Position numbers and translations under genes: made by a program
Notes under the pieces: generated by a model
What the model saw: only the letters and a program-made list of their open reading frames with translations
What the model was told of the DNA's origin: nothing
Databases searched by the model: none
Shown here: piece after piece, positions 10,068 through 33,093 of the stretch
Position numbering within the stretch: position 1 is the stretch's first letter
Layout of the letters: each line of letters begins with the position of its first letter
Assembly: GCA_002914805.1 (NCBI GenBank)
Contig: JXTB01000025.1
Span: forward strand, 1,357,536 to 1,421,535
Source of the DNA: Parasponia andersonii
Lineage: Eukaryota; Streptophyta; Magnoliopsida; Rosales; Cannabaceae
Direction of reading: 5' to 3'
DNA: 64,000 bases

Positions 10068-13000
10068 TTACATCTGGTCAGCTGGCTTATTAGTAGTCTC
10101 TTGCTCGACTTTCACACTTGGTTCGTCTATTGCCAAAGAACCCACATCTAAATCCTGAAATATCATTTTTCGGAATGTCAAAACTATAAAAAAAAGTTAC
10201 TGTTAACTATTATTATGCGGCACTTATAACCTTTATACACACTGTGCATACCGGTATAATTATATGACGAACCTTACCTTTGTGAATGTAGTATCATCTC
10301 CTGCAGTATCATAGCCTTTAGCATTCTCTGCATTTCCTCTCTGGTTCTCCTGAAGGGTCACCATTAACAGCCTTAAGCAGTGATATAGTCAAGCAAATAA
10401 ACATAAGAAAAAGGAGCTAGAAGTATAAGGAAGAATGCCAAAATTTCTCTTTATAATTACACATTCAGCAAGCATATGTTCAAAATAAGAATTACAAAGA
10501 GCATGAATTGAAATAGTCAAAAAACGGCTTAAATGTAATATATGAGGAAACAGGTTCATATTACCCTCCTTTCTGACATCGAATTATGGCTGCCTAAATA
10601 AAAGATTCAAGAAGACATATCATACTCAAGCTATAATGTATAAAGAAATAGTTCACTTTTACAGCTATTAGCTGAAATGGTTAAGATGTCAGAAAACTGA
10701 TTGCTTCATAACACGTTTTCTCAGAAATTTTAAACTTTGGCATTAGAAGTTTCCTGTGCCATTAAAGTCGCAACTTGCAAGCATGCCTCTTCCTCCAACT
10801 AATTTGAATTCAATTCTCTATAGCTATATATATATACATACATATACAATGCCAAATTGCTAATATTAACACAAAATTTGAACAGAATAACAACATAGTA
10901 GTATATTTATAGTCCTAACTTTGAAATACTGCAAAGAAAAGGTGACTAGTCCATGAAAGTAAAAATTAAACAAAGCATACCTGTTCCTTAACCTCGGTTT
11001 GAACAATTTCTCTCTTTACTCTTCCTGTTAAAGGCTTCCTGTGAAAAATGGTACGTCAGTAAATTGCAAAGAGACAAAACAAAATGGAAAAAGAATAAGA
11101 AAAAAAAAGGGTGGGGAAAAAAGGGGAGTAAAATAAAATACAGCTCATCATCGACATCCATGTCAGAATCTGGATCCCATCTCTCATCTGGATCATCATG
11201 ATCTTCGTCTGCCTGAATATTATTGAACAACAGGAAATCAGAGGATTTTGGTATTGTTCACCATTACCTCAGGAACCAGGGAACATAAAAGAAATATAGT
11301 TCTGCGCTATGGAAGGAATTTTATGGGACAGCAAACAGAAGAAAACTTGACTCTCATAGCTATATCACTTATCACTAGATAGAGAGAGAACCATTAACAG
11401 ATTACGTCACACAAAAAGAAGAAAAACAAAAGATTATGTCATTTGATATATATGAGTAAAGATTTTCCCAGATGGTGTTAAAATAGCCGGAGAATCATAC
11501 CTCTGGAAGTACAGTGTCTGGAGGTTTTTCATGGAATTCAACACTAGGTGCATGCTGAAGCTTGGAAAGATAATCAAGAAGCTTAGATCGTATTTCATCC
11601 AGTGATTGGCGTGAGTTCTTGTTCTCCATGTTACTAGGGGCAACATGAAGAGTATAATCTGGACCAAAATACTCGTAGTACTCATGCTGTGGCATTTTGT
11701 CATCAACTTCTACTCCAAGTGCAACTCCAGTCTGCATTGCAGACGAGTATCACATAAGAACATCAAGAACAAAACAAAACAAAAGCTTTTAACTACAACA
11801 AATAGTACCAACAAAGGAAACCTAATGGTATAATTATTTCAAAAGTAACAACAGTTCCACAAAACAAAATAGCAAATCGAAACAAGAATCCCACCTCATA
11901 GCACCAGCAGCGAGCAACATTCCTAATGGTATAGCCACCACCACCTAGAAGCAATAGTGGCACATTAAACGATCTCATATATTTGACACACTCCGCATGA
12001 CCTTTGATGGAAAGATTGAAGCATCCTAATCTGTCTCCAGATAAAGAATCAGCACCACACTGGAGAACCACAGCACCAGGTTTAAAAATTTCCATCACTT
12101 TTCCCATGATCGGTTTGAACAAGAAATGGTAGCTCTCATCATCAATTCCATCATCGAGTGGAACATTAAGGGAATAGTATTTTCCCTTCCCATATCCGAT
12201 ATCATCTATGTCCCCTGTACCTGGGAAATAATCTCCAAATTTGTGGAATGAAACCGTCATGACCCTATCAGTAGTGTAAAAGGCCTCCTCCACTCCATCT
12301 CCATGGTGGATATCAATGTCCACATACAGAACACGCTGCAGAACACAAAAGGAAAAGATTAACATTCACTCAAATGAGATAGGTTTCATACGTAACATGG
12401 TTCATCATACAGAACCAATCTCTTTTGTTGGCAGTAACACATCCAATTAGTAAATCAATTAGTGGGGTCTTAACCAAAACCCAGTTCAAAAGTCAAACAA
12501 ACAGCACCTGGACTCACATAACAGCTCAGATTTCTCAAAGCTCGTTCCTTCTTATTGAGGGGGAGAGAGAGAGAGAGAGAGGGGGAGGGAGACGTACCCC
12601 AGAAACATAATCATCTACTAAACAAAACCCTTTCACCAATTCCTTAACTAAACTCTAAAAAAGACTATCCAACAAAACAGCCAACACTAAAGGTTGTATT
12701 CCGAAATAGACAAACCTCGTGGTGTTTAAGAAGTTCCAAGATGGCCAAAACGATGTCGTTGACATAACAAAACCCAGAAGCCTCACACTTCTTAGCATGG
12801 TGAAGCCCACCAGCCCAATTAATAGCAATATCACAGCCATGATTCAACTTGACGGCACCGCCAACCGAGCCTCCGGCGTAAGTCTGGCAAAAGGAGTAGA
12901 GCCCATCAAAAACCGGGCAGTCCTCACCAACATTGAACCGCTTGAGCTGCCTCAGCTGGTCCTGTTGGGTCTCAGGCGTTATGCTCCTCAAGAAAGAAAC

Positions 13001-13240
13001 GTAATCATCCGCGTGAAAGCGGCACAGGTCCCTATCCCTAGCTGGGCAGGGTTTGAGTACCTGCATATTCTGGAGGAGGCCATAGTGGGCGAGGAGAGCA
13101 TGGGTCATTCTGATTCGATGGGGCTTCATGGGGTGACCCTGCCCATAATAGTAATTTCCCACTTCTGGGTCGTAGAAATAGCAGACCTTTCTCTTCACTC
13201 CGTCAGGCCCAGACGGCAGTGAGTTCCCTCCGGTATCCAT
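10068..13240 (-). CDS. HDA19: Histone deacetylase, RPD3/HDA19 type (7 exons)
   Basis: Zn-dependent class I lysine deacetylase; HDA19 acts in nuclear co-repressor complexes (e.g. with TOPLESS and SIN3-type proteins). Exons on the minus strand: 13240-12716, 12335-11895, 11731-11501, 11212-11142, 11038-10981, 10349-10278, 10154-10068; 494 aa against about 501 in Arabidopsis. Near-identical to HDA19 from '[18 protein letters not shown]'. Catalytic features seen: '[10 protein letters not shown]' (His pair), '[14 protein letters not shown]' (metal-binding Asp/His), '[13 protein letters not shown]' (Asp) and '[14 protein letters not shown]' (Tyr). The acidic tail '[15 protein letters not shown]' leads into a basic 'GRVKRE' and a divergent C-terminus ending 'TTNKPADQM'. 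The loop '[12 protein letters not shown]' is one residue shorter than I recall for HDA19 ('KLNHGLCDIAINW'). Exon 7 and the stop were assigned by splice phase. The gene converges with CLC-e and diverges from TKPR1. Confidence 0.95.
12559..12590. repeat. GA-rich microsatellite in HDA19 intron 1
   Basis: (GA)n run flanked by G-rich sequence, inside the first coding intron (12336-12715). Likely polymorphic; no other role visible. Confidence 0.8.
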
Positions 13241-15036
13241 GACTCTGACTCTGCAAATCTAAAAATCAGATTTTCATTGGAAAAAAAAAAAAAAAGGAAA
13301 CCCAGATCAGATTTCTGGTTTTGAATTGTGAATCTGGAACTAGGAATCGAAAAACGAATAATACAATACCTGTAGGTGAAGGGAAGCTCTCTGCTTGGCT
13401 CGAAGAGAAATGGAGCTCTCGGGTGTCTTGTCTTGGCTAGGACATGAGGCAAAAACGACTATGACGAAGGTTAACAACTCTCTAGGCTAAGATAAAAAAG
13501 ACAGAACAAGCCCCTTGTATGCTTTACATAAAATATTTTTATATATAGATTTTCTTGCCTGAGCTGAAAATATTGGGTCAAAATTTATATGCAAAAATAA
13601 CAAAAGAAGGGCCTAGAAAAAAAAAAAAAAAAATCTAAGGGTCTTAAATTTAAGCTGATTGTGGTTCGGATTTTTCTGCCGCTAGATATATTCGACACAT
13701 TAGGAGAACATTTTCTTTATGTACATATGAAATGAAACCTAATTTTGAGCTTTTCGTTTCAAAGGAAAATACTAATTAGGAATTATTCGCCACCGCCGCT
13801 ACAGCTGTATACATTATATGTTTAACATATTAGAACGATATATAATGTATATGATATAAAACCTAATCCCAGTATTTTGAAGGAAAAAGAAAATATAAGC
13901 CTACCTAAGAAAAATGAAGAATTTGAGTGCACTTAGTTAAAATTTCGAGCTTTTATTAATTATTAAATAAAAAGCCACGTATCCTTAAAAAACGGTAATA
14001 ATAATAATAATAATAATAAGCCACACAAATGATATCATCAAATCTACTTAGTCCTCCATCTTATTGTAATCTTATTGTATGGGATTATATTTTCATAGTT
14101 GTTGAATGGTTTTGACATGAAAGAAGAATAATTAAAGTCTAAAAGAAACTTAATGGTGATATTTTCTTTTAAAAAAAAATTTCTTGTTAAAAAATTAAGA
14201 TAATTTACAATAATAAATTTTTCTGTAAGACGAGATTCCACCCGGATAAACTTAGCGAAACATATGTATTGGGTTTTCTTTCAGTATTGCTCTCGTAATT
14301 ATAGATTAAGATTTAACTTAAATATAACGACCACCTTTATAATACCCAACAATTTTAAAATTATAGAGAAAAGGAAGATGAAACTTGTAAATTACGCTGC
14401 TCTTGATATCTTGAATTAATAAGTTAATAGCATCATTTGACTTATCTTTCTATATTCTTCTAAACTCTTTCTTTTAAATTTTAAGAAAATGTAGCATTAA
14501 AAAATGTAAGAAATAAAGAAGGTAATAACTGTTATATTTCTTGGACATTCTCGGGAATATGGGGATGACAACTGGCAAAATATTGGCTTTGGAGAAATTA
14601 AAGTTAAATCTAACTGTCATCTAACTTCTTTACCAAATGTTTTTAATTGGTGGCATACCAAACTTTAAATATTGAAAACTCGGTCATCCACCTGCAAAAT
14701 CAGAATTCAGAACTAGACCTTGCACAGCATAAGCTTGTACAATTTTTGGTAGCACAACAAAAAAGAGGAACAAAATTTAAAAATACGATGCATTTTAGTT
14801 TTCATTTTTTCTTCTCATCAACTAGTAGGAACACCCATGTTCCCCCAAGTGACCTTATGGTCAGGGATGTAAACACTAAAAAGGGTGAGGACCCAAAAAA
14901 AGAAAAAAAAAAAAAAACACTAATGATTAACATTTATAATCGTAATCAAAATCTATAACTAACTTCAAATAACATTCCAAAATCCAAATAAACATCGTTA
15001 TGTTCGTCTTTTGTGTATTTTGATGGCCCCGTCCCC

Positions 15037-15057
15037 AGGTATAAGTTACTTATACCT
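15037..15057. repeat. 21-bp near-perfect palindrome
   Basis: AGGTATAAGT, one central T, then ACTTATACCT: ten paired bases on each side of a single base. It lies in a locally GC-richer patch ('ggccccgtcccc' on the left, 'gccctgcccta' on the right) within AT-rich DNA, as found at the core of some plant MITEs. No function is shown. Confidence 0.55.
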
Positions 15058-15831
15058 GCCCTGCCCTAATAACTCCGGTGGAGAAAAATGACATCCCTAC
15101 TTATGGTTACTNGTTACTAATACCAGTTGTTTGATCATTTTGTGACTAATTATGTCACACAACTAATACGAATCATTTAACAAGTAATATGGGTCACTCA
15201 CTCACTAAATAACATCGTGATCCCCCAGCTGAATAACGTAAATTGAAAAAATGTCCTAAAATTTCAATTAATTGTGGAAATATCATGGCAAAATCTAATT
15301 TCCCTTGCAAATAAACGAGAAGAGCAACCTGGCCCATGCACTTGAGTGCTGTATCGAAGGAAAGAAAAAGGATGAATGGCTTTGTGGAACGGCTTCTTCT
15401 AGACTGTCACAAAATTTGTGACTCGGTAGTCATAACTTTTGTGACAATTTTAAAAGATTTCCTGAAAAATAGTCATAAAAAAATCATTTCGGCCGAAATT
15501 ATTCGTATGGAATTGAGGTCCGAATCTCTTGAAGGAACATAGACCCAAGGAAGTGTGGGGTAGGCTATAGCCAAGGGCAGCCTGGCCCATTTCAAGCATT
15601 TGGGTTGGTGGGTGGGTGTGGAGCGGCCTGCATTTGCAACTTTTGAAAATGCTGGTAACTTATGGTTGTGCTTGTGACATTTCAAGTCATATATATACAT
15701 TTAAAATCAATATGTAAAACCCACAAAACTTGGATGACATACCTTCTCCAATCTTACTCTCAAAATCCCCAGTAGAATAGAAAACACCTAAAAGTGCCCC
15801 ATCCAATGAAAATTTGAACCAAATTGGTTCT

Positions 15832-15841
15832 TATATATATA
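15832..15841 (+). promoter_or_regulatory. Probable TATA box of TKPR1
   Basis: TATATATATA lies about 60 bases upstream of the TKPR1 start codon, which would give a short 5' leader of roughly 30 bases. Position and composition fit a plant TATA box; unproven. Confidence 0.45.
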
Positions 15842-15899
15842 CATTGTTCCATCTAGCTGATATCTTGGGCTAAAAGTCCTATGCATCAAATTTAATAAT

Positions 15900-17837
15900 A
15901 TGGATAGAAAATTTGAATCCAAAGGCAAAGTTTGCGTTACAGGTGCTTCTGGCTTTCTTGCCTCTTGGCTTGTTAAGCGACTGCTCTTGTCCGGTTATCA
16001 TGTAATTGGAACTGTTAGAAATCCAGGTCCATCTCCTGCTACTACAAAATAACTACATATATTTATGACTATAGACATGAATTTTGTGGCATGACTACAT
16101 AATTTAAGTATATTGTTTATGAATATAGACATAAAGCCCCATTTAAGTATAGTTTGGTTACAAAACTATGTCTGGCTTATTATGCAGGAAATGAGAAGAA
16201 ACTGGCCCATTTATGGAATCTAGAAGGAGCCAGGGAGAGACTCCAATTGGTGAGGGCTGATTTAATGGAAGAAGGCAGCTTTGATGATGCAATCATGGGT
16301 TGCCATGGTGTCTTCCACACTGCTTCTCCTGTGCTGAAACCTTCATCCGATCCAAAGGCATGTTTCCTTTTTACCACATTCCACATTTATTTTAGGCCAT
16401 CAAATTTGCATTGTATCGTAAGAGGATTGAGAAAGAAGTAGCCTGTATTTTGTTAGAAGAGGAGTGTTCTAGTCCGTCAGAATGACGACTACTATAATTT
16501 TGTGGTAGGATCCACCTCAATGGATGACTGAAATCTGTCAAATATATGGATTTGATCGTTACATTTCTCTTTATTATGATATTGTATTATGGAATTGTTA
16601 ATAAAATAATATGCTCAAATATACATCTTACTTGCTTATAGACTTAATTAAATAGCCCTTAACTACTCATTCGACCCGTAGTAGTAATAATTTGCATTCA
16701 ATTATATACTATATTACGATTTTTATGTTCTGAACAAAGTTACTGAGAAGACGATTAACCATATCACTCTACATGCATTTCAGGCAGAAATCTTGAAGCC
16801 CGCCATAGATGGGACCTTGAACGTGTTACGTTCATGTCGAAAGAATCCATTTCTGTGGCGTGTCGTTCTTACTTCTTCTTCTTCAACCACGAGAGCCAGA
16901 GATGACTTTGACCCCAAGATACCTCTGGATGAGTCGTCTTGGAGTTCAGTTGAACTCTGTGAAAGACTCCAGGTACACAAACTCCTACGATTTCTCAAAA
17001 GCTCAAGTACTACCCTAGACTTTGCCATGGACAACATAATCAAGCCATGACCCTTTCTAATTAAATTTTTTGTGCATCCACCATCATTTTTGGTCATGGA
17101 AACCTCTTTGTTGCCAAAAAGATCTGGTATGTCTTATCAAAAACCTTGGCTGAGAAAGCAGCATGGGAATTCTGCAACAAGAATGGGATCAATTTAGTTA
17201 CCGTTCTTCCTTCATTCGTCATCGGGCCTAGTTTGCCGCCTGATTTATGTTCTACGGCTTCTGATGTCCTTGGCCTGCTTAAAGGTAACATCGTTGAGCA
17301 TTTTTCATGTACATTGTTTACTAATAGTGATTTTGTTTCTAAGCACAAAACGGTTAAATGGTCGTCAAATGCGTACTTATCAAACAAAACAGGGGAAACG
17401 GAGAAATTTCAATGGCATGGAAGAATGGGATATGTCCACATTGACGATGTTGCAGCTTGTCACATCCTTGTTTATGAGCATAAAAACGCTCATGGACGGT
17501 ACCTTTGTAGCTCAACCGTGGTGGATAATGACGAGTTAGCTTCCTTGTTATCAGCAAGATACCCTTCTTTACCTATCCCGGAAAGGTTTACATATTCTTG
17601 CATTGTTAGCATTGCCTTGACGAAATTTATCAAACAGAAAATTATATATCCGTATTACATATTTATACATCATCTTGGTCACTCTTTTTCAGGTTTGAGC
17701 AACAAAACAGACCATACTACGAGTTCAACACCTCCAAGTTGAGGAGTCTTGGATTCAAGTTCAAGACCATCAACGAAATGTTTGACGATTGCATTTCGTC
17801 GCTTATGGAGCAAGGCCATCTTAGTACTCGACTTTAA
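15900..17837 (+). CDS. TKPR1: Tetraketide alpha-pyrone reductase 1 (6 exons)
   Basis: NADPH-dependent short-chain reductase of the DFR/CCR-like family. TKPR1 (DRL1) reduces the keto group of tetraketide alpha-pyrones made by anther-specific polyketide synthases, giving precursors of sporopollenin in tapetum cells. Exons: 15900-16026, 16188-16357, 16784-16972, 17122-17284, 17393-17585, 17693-17837; 328 aa, the usual family length. Seen: N-terminal Rossmann motif '[19 protein letters not shown]', '[10 protein letters not shown]', the catalytic Ser region '[10 protein letters not shown]', the YxxxK pair in '[15 protein letters not shown]', then '[16 protein letters not shown]' and '[19 protein letters not shown]', ending '[20 protein letters not shown]'. 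This matches DRL1/TKPR1 much better than CCR, DFR or TKPR2 sequences as I remember them. Intron 2 appears to begin with GC rather than GT. No disruption is seen. Confidence 0.9.
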
Positions 17838-18035
17838 ACCCTCACTGGAGTTTACATTTGGGGTTAATGAGAAACATTTATCCTAAAATTTATATTTCTC
17901 AATAAATTATTGAAGCATACATGAAAGAAAAGTCGAAGCAGGTTATTGTAAAATGTCAATTTTAATGTAGTCTTCCAAACTACAAACTTATATATGAATA
18001 TCTATCTACTTATCTACAAAGGACAGCCACTGAAC

Positions 18036-18820
18036 CACGTGTTAGCATTCATTGCATATGTTTTCTACTGGTACAAATTGTTACCTGATATGGTCAAACT
18101 GGTTTAACATCAGATCTTTCTAAAGGTGAAACAATCTGACAGTACCCATTACTCATTTTAAGCTATTACTAAATTTCAACGGTAACCCACATGAAAATTC
18201 TATACAGTTAGAGGAAACAACTTATACAACAGCTGCTTTTGTATCTATTATAACAAGTTCCAAACACATCGATTTCCTTTCTATGTTTACGTTTATGGTA
18301 GAAGAAGTGAATTGAAAGGAAAGCTACTATTCCTCAAGATGCGTTCTTGGTCATTATGTGGTGGATGAGACTAAACACAAGCACCACAAAAACCTAGGTA
18401 GCTTCTGAGTCTTTGAGTCCGACATACGGACACGTGTCCATGTGATTGTTGGGTACTCGAGCGGATGCAATTGCTGCCACGTGTCAACCAGTACACTAGT
18501 CCACTTTCGACATTTTCCTGGTTAGAAGAGTAACCAGTGAATAGTGATGCCTTGAAATATCACTGCTAGAATAATAATGGAGCCATTATTGTTTAAAGCT
18601 GATTTGATCGTTAAGCTGCCTCTGTATACATATCCATTTGTGTTTTTATGTTCTTGTTAGTTGTTGGTCATTTACTCCTTTTCAAGGTGCTTCCATACAG
18701 ATAGACTAAGTTTCAGATGGGATCGGAATGTTTTTTACCGAGTCATAATGACATGAAATTTATTACTTCTAAATGAAAAGTTTCAAGTCACAAGCAAAAA
18801 AGCTTGAACTTTTGCACGTG
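18036..18820. promoter_or_regulatory. Cluster of four G-boxes (CACGTG) upstream of PHOT2
   Basis: CACGTG occurs at 18036-18041, 18431-18436, 18478-18483 and 18815-18820. The second is the core of a perfect 12-bp palindrome GGACACGTGTCC (18428-18439) and the third reads CCACGTGTCA, an ABRE-like context. G-boxes bind bZIP (HY5, ABF) and bHLH (PIF) factors. The cluster could serve PHOT2 downstream or lie in the TKPR1 3' region; the distance to the PHOT2 ATG is 1.0-1.7 kb. Confidence 0.5.
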
Positions 18821-18822
18821 TT

Positions 18823-19731
18823 AACGGCACGTCGTTTGGATTGTTCTTTTTCAACTTACAAGACGTGGATGATTACGAGACCCTGCGAAAATGGCGTGGT
18901 CCCTAAGAATTTTTCCACTTTTCTGGAGCAGACAATATCTCGCCGTGTGAAAAAAGACAAAACCAATAGTGAAATGATTGAGAGATTTATCTTCAAAGAA
19001 TACCTATTGTGAATTTCTGGCCTCACAAATCTTCATGGCGTGAATTTCTGCATACACATTTATTTCTGGTATTATTATTCAAGACAAGAAGATGTGACAT
19101 GCATATTAAAAAAACCGACCACAATAAACAAAAAATTAAGAAATCGGCGGCCACAGGTGCATTCGTACACACCAACATCTGCAAATAACGGCTGAGATCA
19201 AAACCATTTTCCTCTTAAGTTTATATGGTTGAGAAGCATGTTATGCTTTTTAAGTTGAAACCTGAAAACATTATCTTTTTCCATATTTTTTTTCCTCTTT
19301 ACTGCAAAACCCATATGTTTTTCTGCCTGATGAAGCTAAGATTGAAGGGACAGAGGAGAGTCCGTGTAGGTGATCATTTGTAAGAAACAGTTAGTACAAA
19401 AGCATTATTGGGAAAAATTTCATTGATGGGTCGTCTTCATTCTCTCTCTTCTATTTATAACGTCAAGTTCTGAGTACTGAAACAACAATGGCATCTAGTA
19501 ACTTGCCTCCAAAATGCTTAGAAAACAGACCCTTTCGAAAGCTTGAGAACTAGCTCCCATCACAGGTCTTATATATATATTTACAAATTGTTTTTTCTTC
19601 ATTTTCTTATATCTATCTCGCAATTCTTAATTCAGAGTTGCAAACTTTTCATTGAGAGCCTTCTTAGACATTTTTCCTCCTTTTCTCCATCTGGGATTGC
19701 CTTGTTTATTGGTAAAACGGCACGTCGTTTG
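18823..19731 (+). repeat. Duplicated 16-bp ACGT element upstream of PHOT2
   Basis: AACGGCACGTCGTTTG is present identically at 18823-18838 and 19716-19731, 893 bases apart. The core CACGTC is an ACGT-type bZIP site and the flanks are partly palindromic (AACG...CGTT). The second copy lies about 50 bases before the PHOT2 start codon, in the probable leader. Confidence 0.5.
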
Positions 19732-19781
19732 AATCGGCAGGCGGGTCTTTAACTAAACTCCACCAAAAACAGGATTCGGGA

Positions 19782-31909
<12,128 letters not shown>

Positions 31910-33093
31910 AGGGTGGCTTGTGAAATTTTATGATAAGAGATTAGTCCTGTGTCTTTGCTGCCGTCCATTCAGACCACCTTTTTTTCCCCCCTGCCATGGC
32001 AAATAATCACGCATGCTGCTCTTGGGTTCTGTACAAGTTCTCCATTTGTGCTGGACTCCTTGTCACCTTGATGTAAATCTCCATTAGAAAAGAAATAACA
32101 ATAAGTTGTGGTCGGGCGTTTCTCTTGGAGAAATGACTACCTGGAATTGAGAAAAAAACTCATGCATTGTACGTACAGGTTAATGAGGTTATTTTAATTG
32201 GACAGGTTACGTAAAAAGGAGAGATTGTGTAAGAATTAACCAGAGAAGCTGCACCTTGACAGCGAGTGTACTGGATACTTTTGGTGAATAAATACTTGCC
32301 GATATTATTCTTCATCTTATTTGCATCAAAAAATCATTTGTTTCAAGAATAGTAAATTACTTGCCCTGAGGGCTTTTTTACTTTTTTATTTTTTTATTTT
32401 TTTTTATTTTTTTCAAAGATGCAAATGAACTAGTACATTAATTAAAGACAAATCGGCCTAATGCATATCAAGTTCAAGTTGGCCTTGTCGAACATCTAGC
32501 TGAAACCACTTGGAACATTTGCATTGCTCTTCCTTTTTAGGTCTTCAAAAAATTCACTTCCATCAACACGGTACAGAGCACACAAGAGGCAATGGTTAAT
32601 CCAACTTACCAAGCCTTGCCAACTTCACAATTTTGTAAGAATTTTCCCTTCGGGTTGATTTATGGGATAAACATATTCTTAGCCTAGATTGGTTCCATGG
32701 AACATCTGCGACTCTGCGTCAATAGCTACGACACCTATTAACATATGGTGAACATGGGCATTCTCAACCATCCTTTGAGTGGAGGTACAAGAACAAAATG
32801 CAAGAATACCAAAGCCAAAGAGAAAGCACAAATCGTAGGCAAATTCAGAAGTGGGAAAATATTGAAATTATAAAGCTTGCTCATTTACAAATTATAATCA
32901 ATTTATACTGCCCAAGAATCTAAGTGGCCAAAGCACAAATGCAAATAACTAGAAGAAGAAGAAAGACCTATGCAACACAAGACCTTGAAGAGACATAAAA
33001 CCAAAAAGTGTATTTCGGTGGTCGATTAGAAACAAACAACAAAAGAAGCAGTACTTATAGCGCCTCAAATTGAATCAATACAACAGGTGTTTC
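31910..33093. other. Convergent 3' flanks of PHOT2 and AP19
   Basis: Non-coding DNA between two genes ending toward each other. It should contain both 3' UTRs. Oligo-T/A tracts lie around 32368-32412. I see no gene or repeat of note. Confidence 0.45.

Larger units (their letters stand above)
13241..15899. other. Intergenic region between divergent HDA19 and TKPR1
   Basis: 2.7 kb holding two promoters in opposite directions. 13241-13460 is probable HDA19 5' leader. Poly-A tracts lie at 13276-13292 and 13617-13634, and an (ATA)n microsatellite at about 13995-14018. An N is present at 15112. An 85-codon minus frame at 13195-13452 overlaps the HDA19 leader and is not called. No gene seen. Confidence 0.5.
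17838..19781. other. Intergenic region, TKPR1 3' end to PHOT2 start
   Basis: 1.9 kb holding the TKPR1 3' UTR and the PHOT2 promoter and leader. Four CACGTG G-boxes lie in it (annotated separately). A possible TATA element (TATTTATAA, about 19452-19460) lies about 320 bases before the PHOT2 ATG, preceded by CT-rich sequence. Small open frames at 18773-19012 and 19543-19752 show no domain and are not called. Confidence 0.5.

Noticed and set aside
10560..10600. Possible extra mini-exon of HDA19
   Set aside because: It has plausible splice edges, but including it breaks the frame into exon 6, while skipping it gives the expected C-terminus.
12719..13222. 167-codon frame antisense to HDA19 exon 1
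   Set aside because: Complement of a strongly conserved coding exon; shadow frame.
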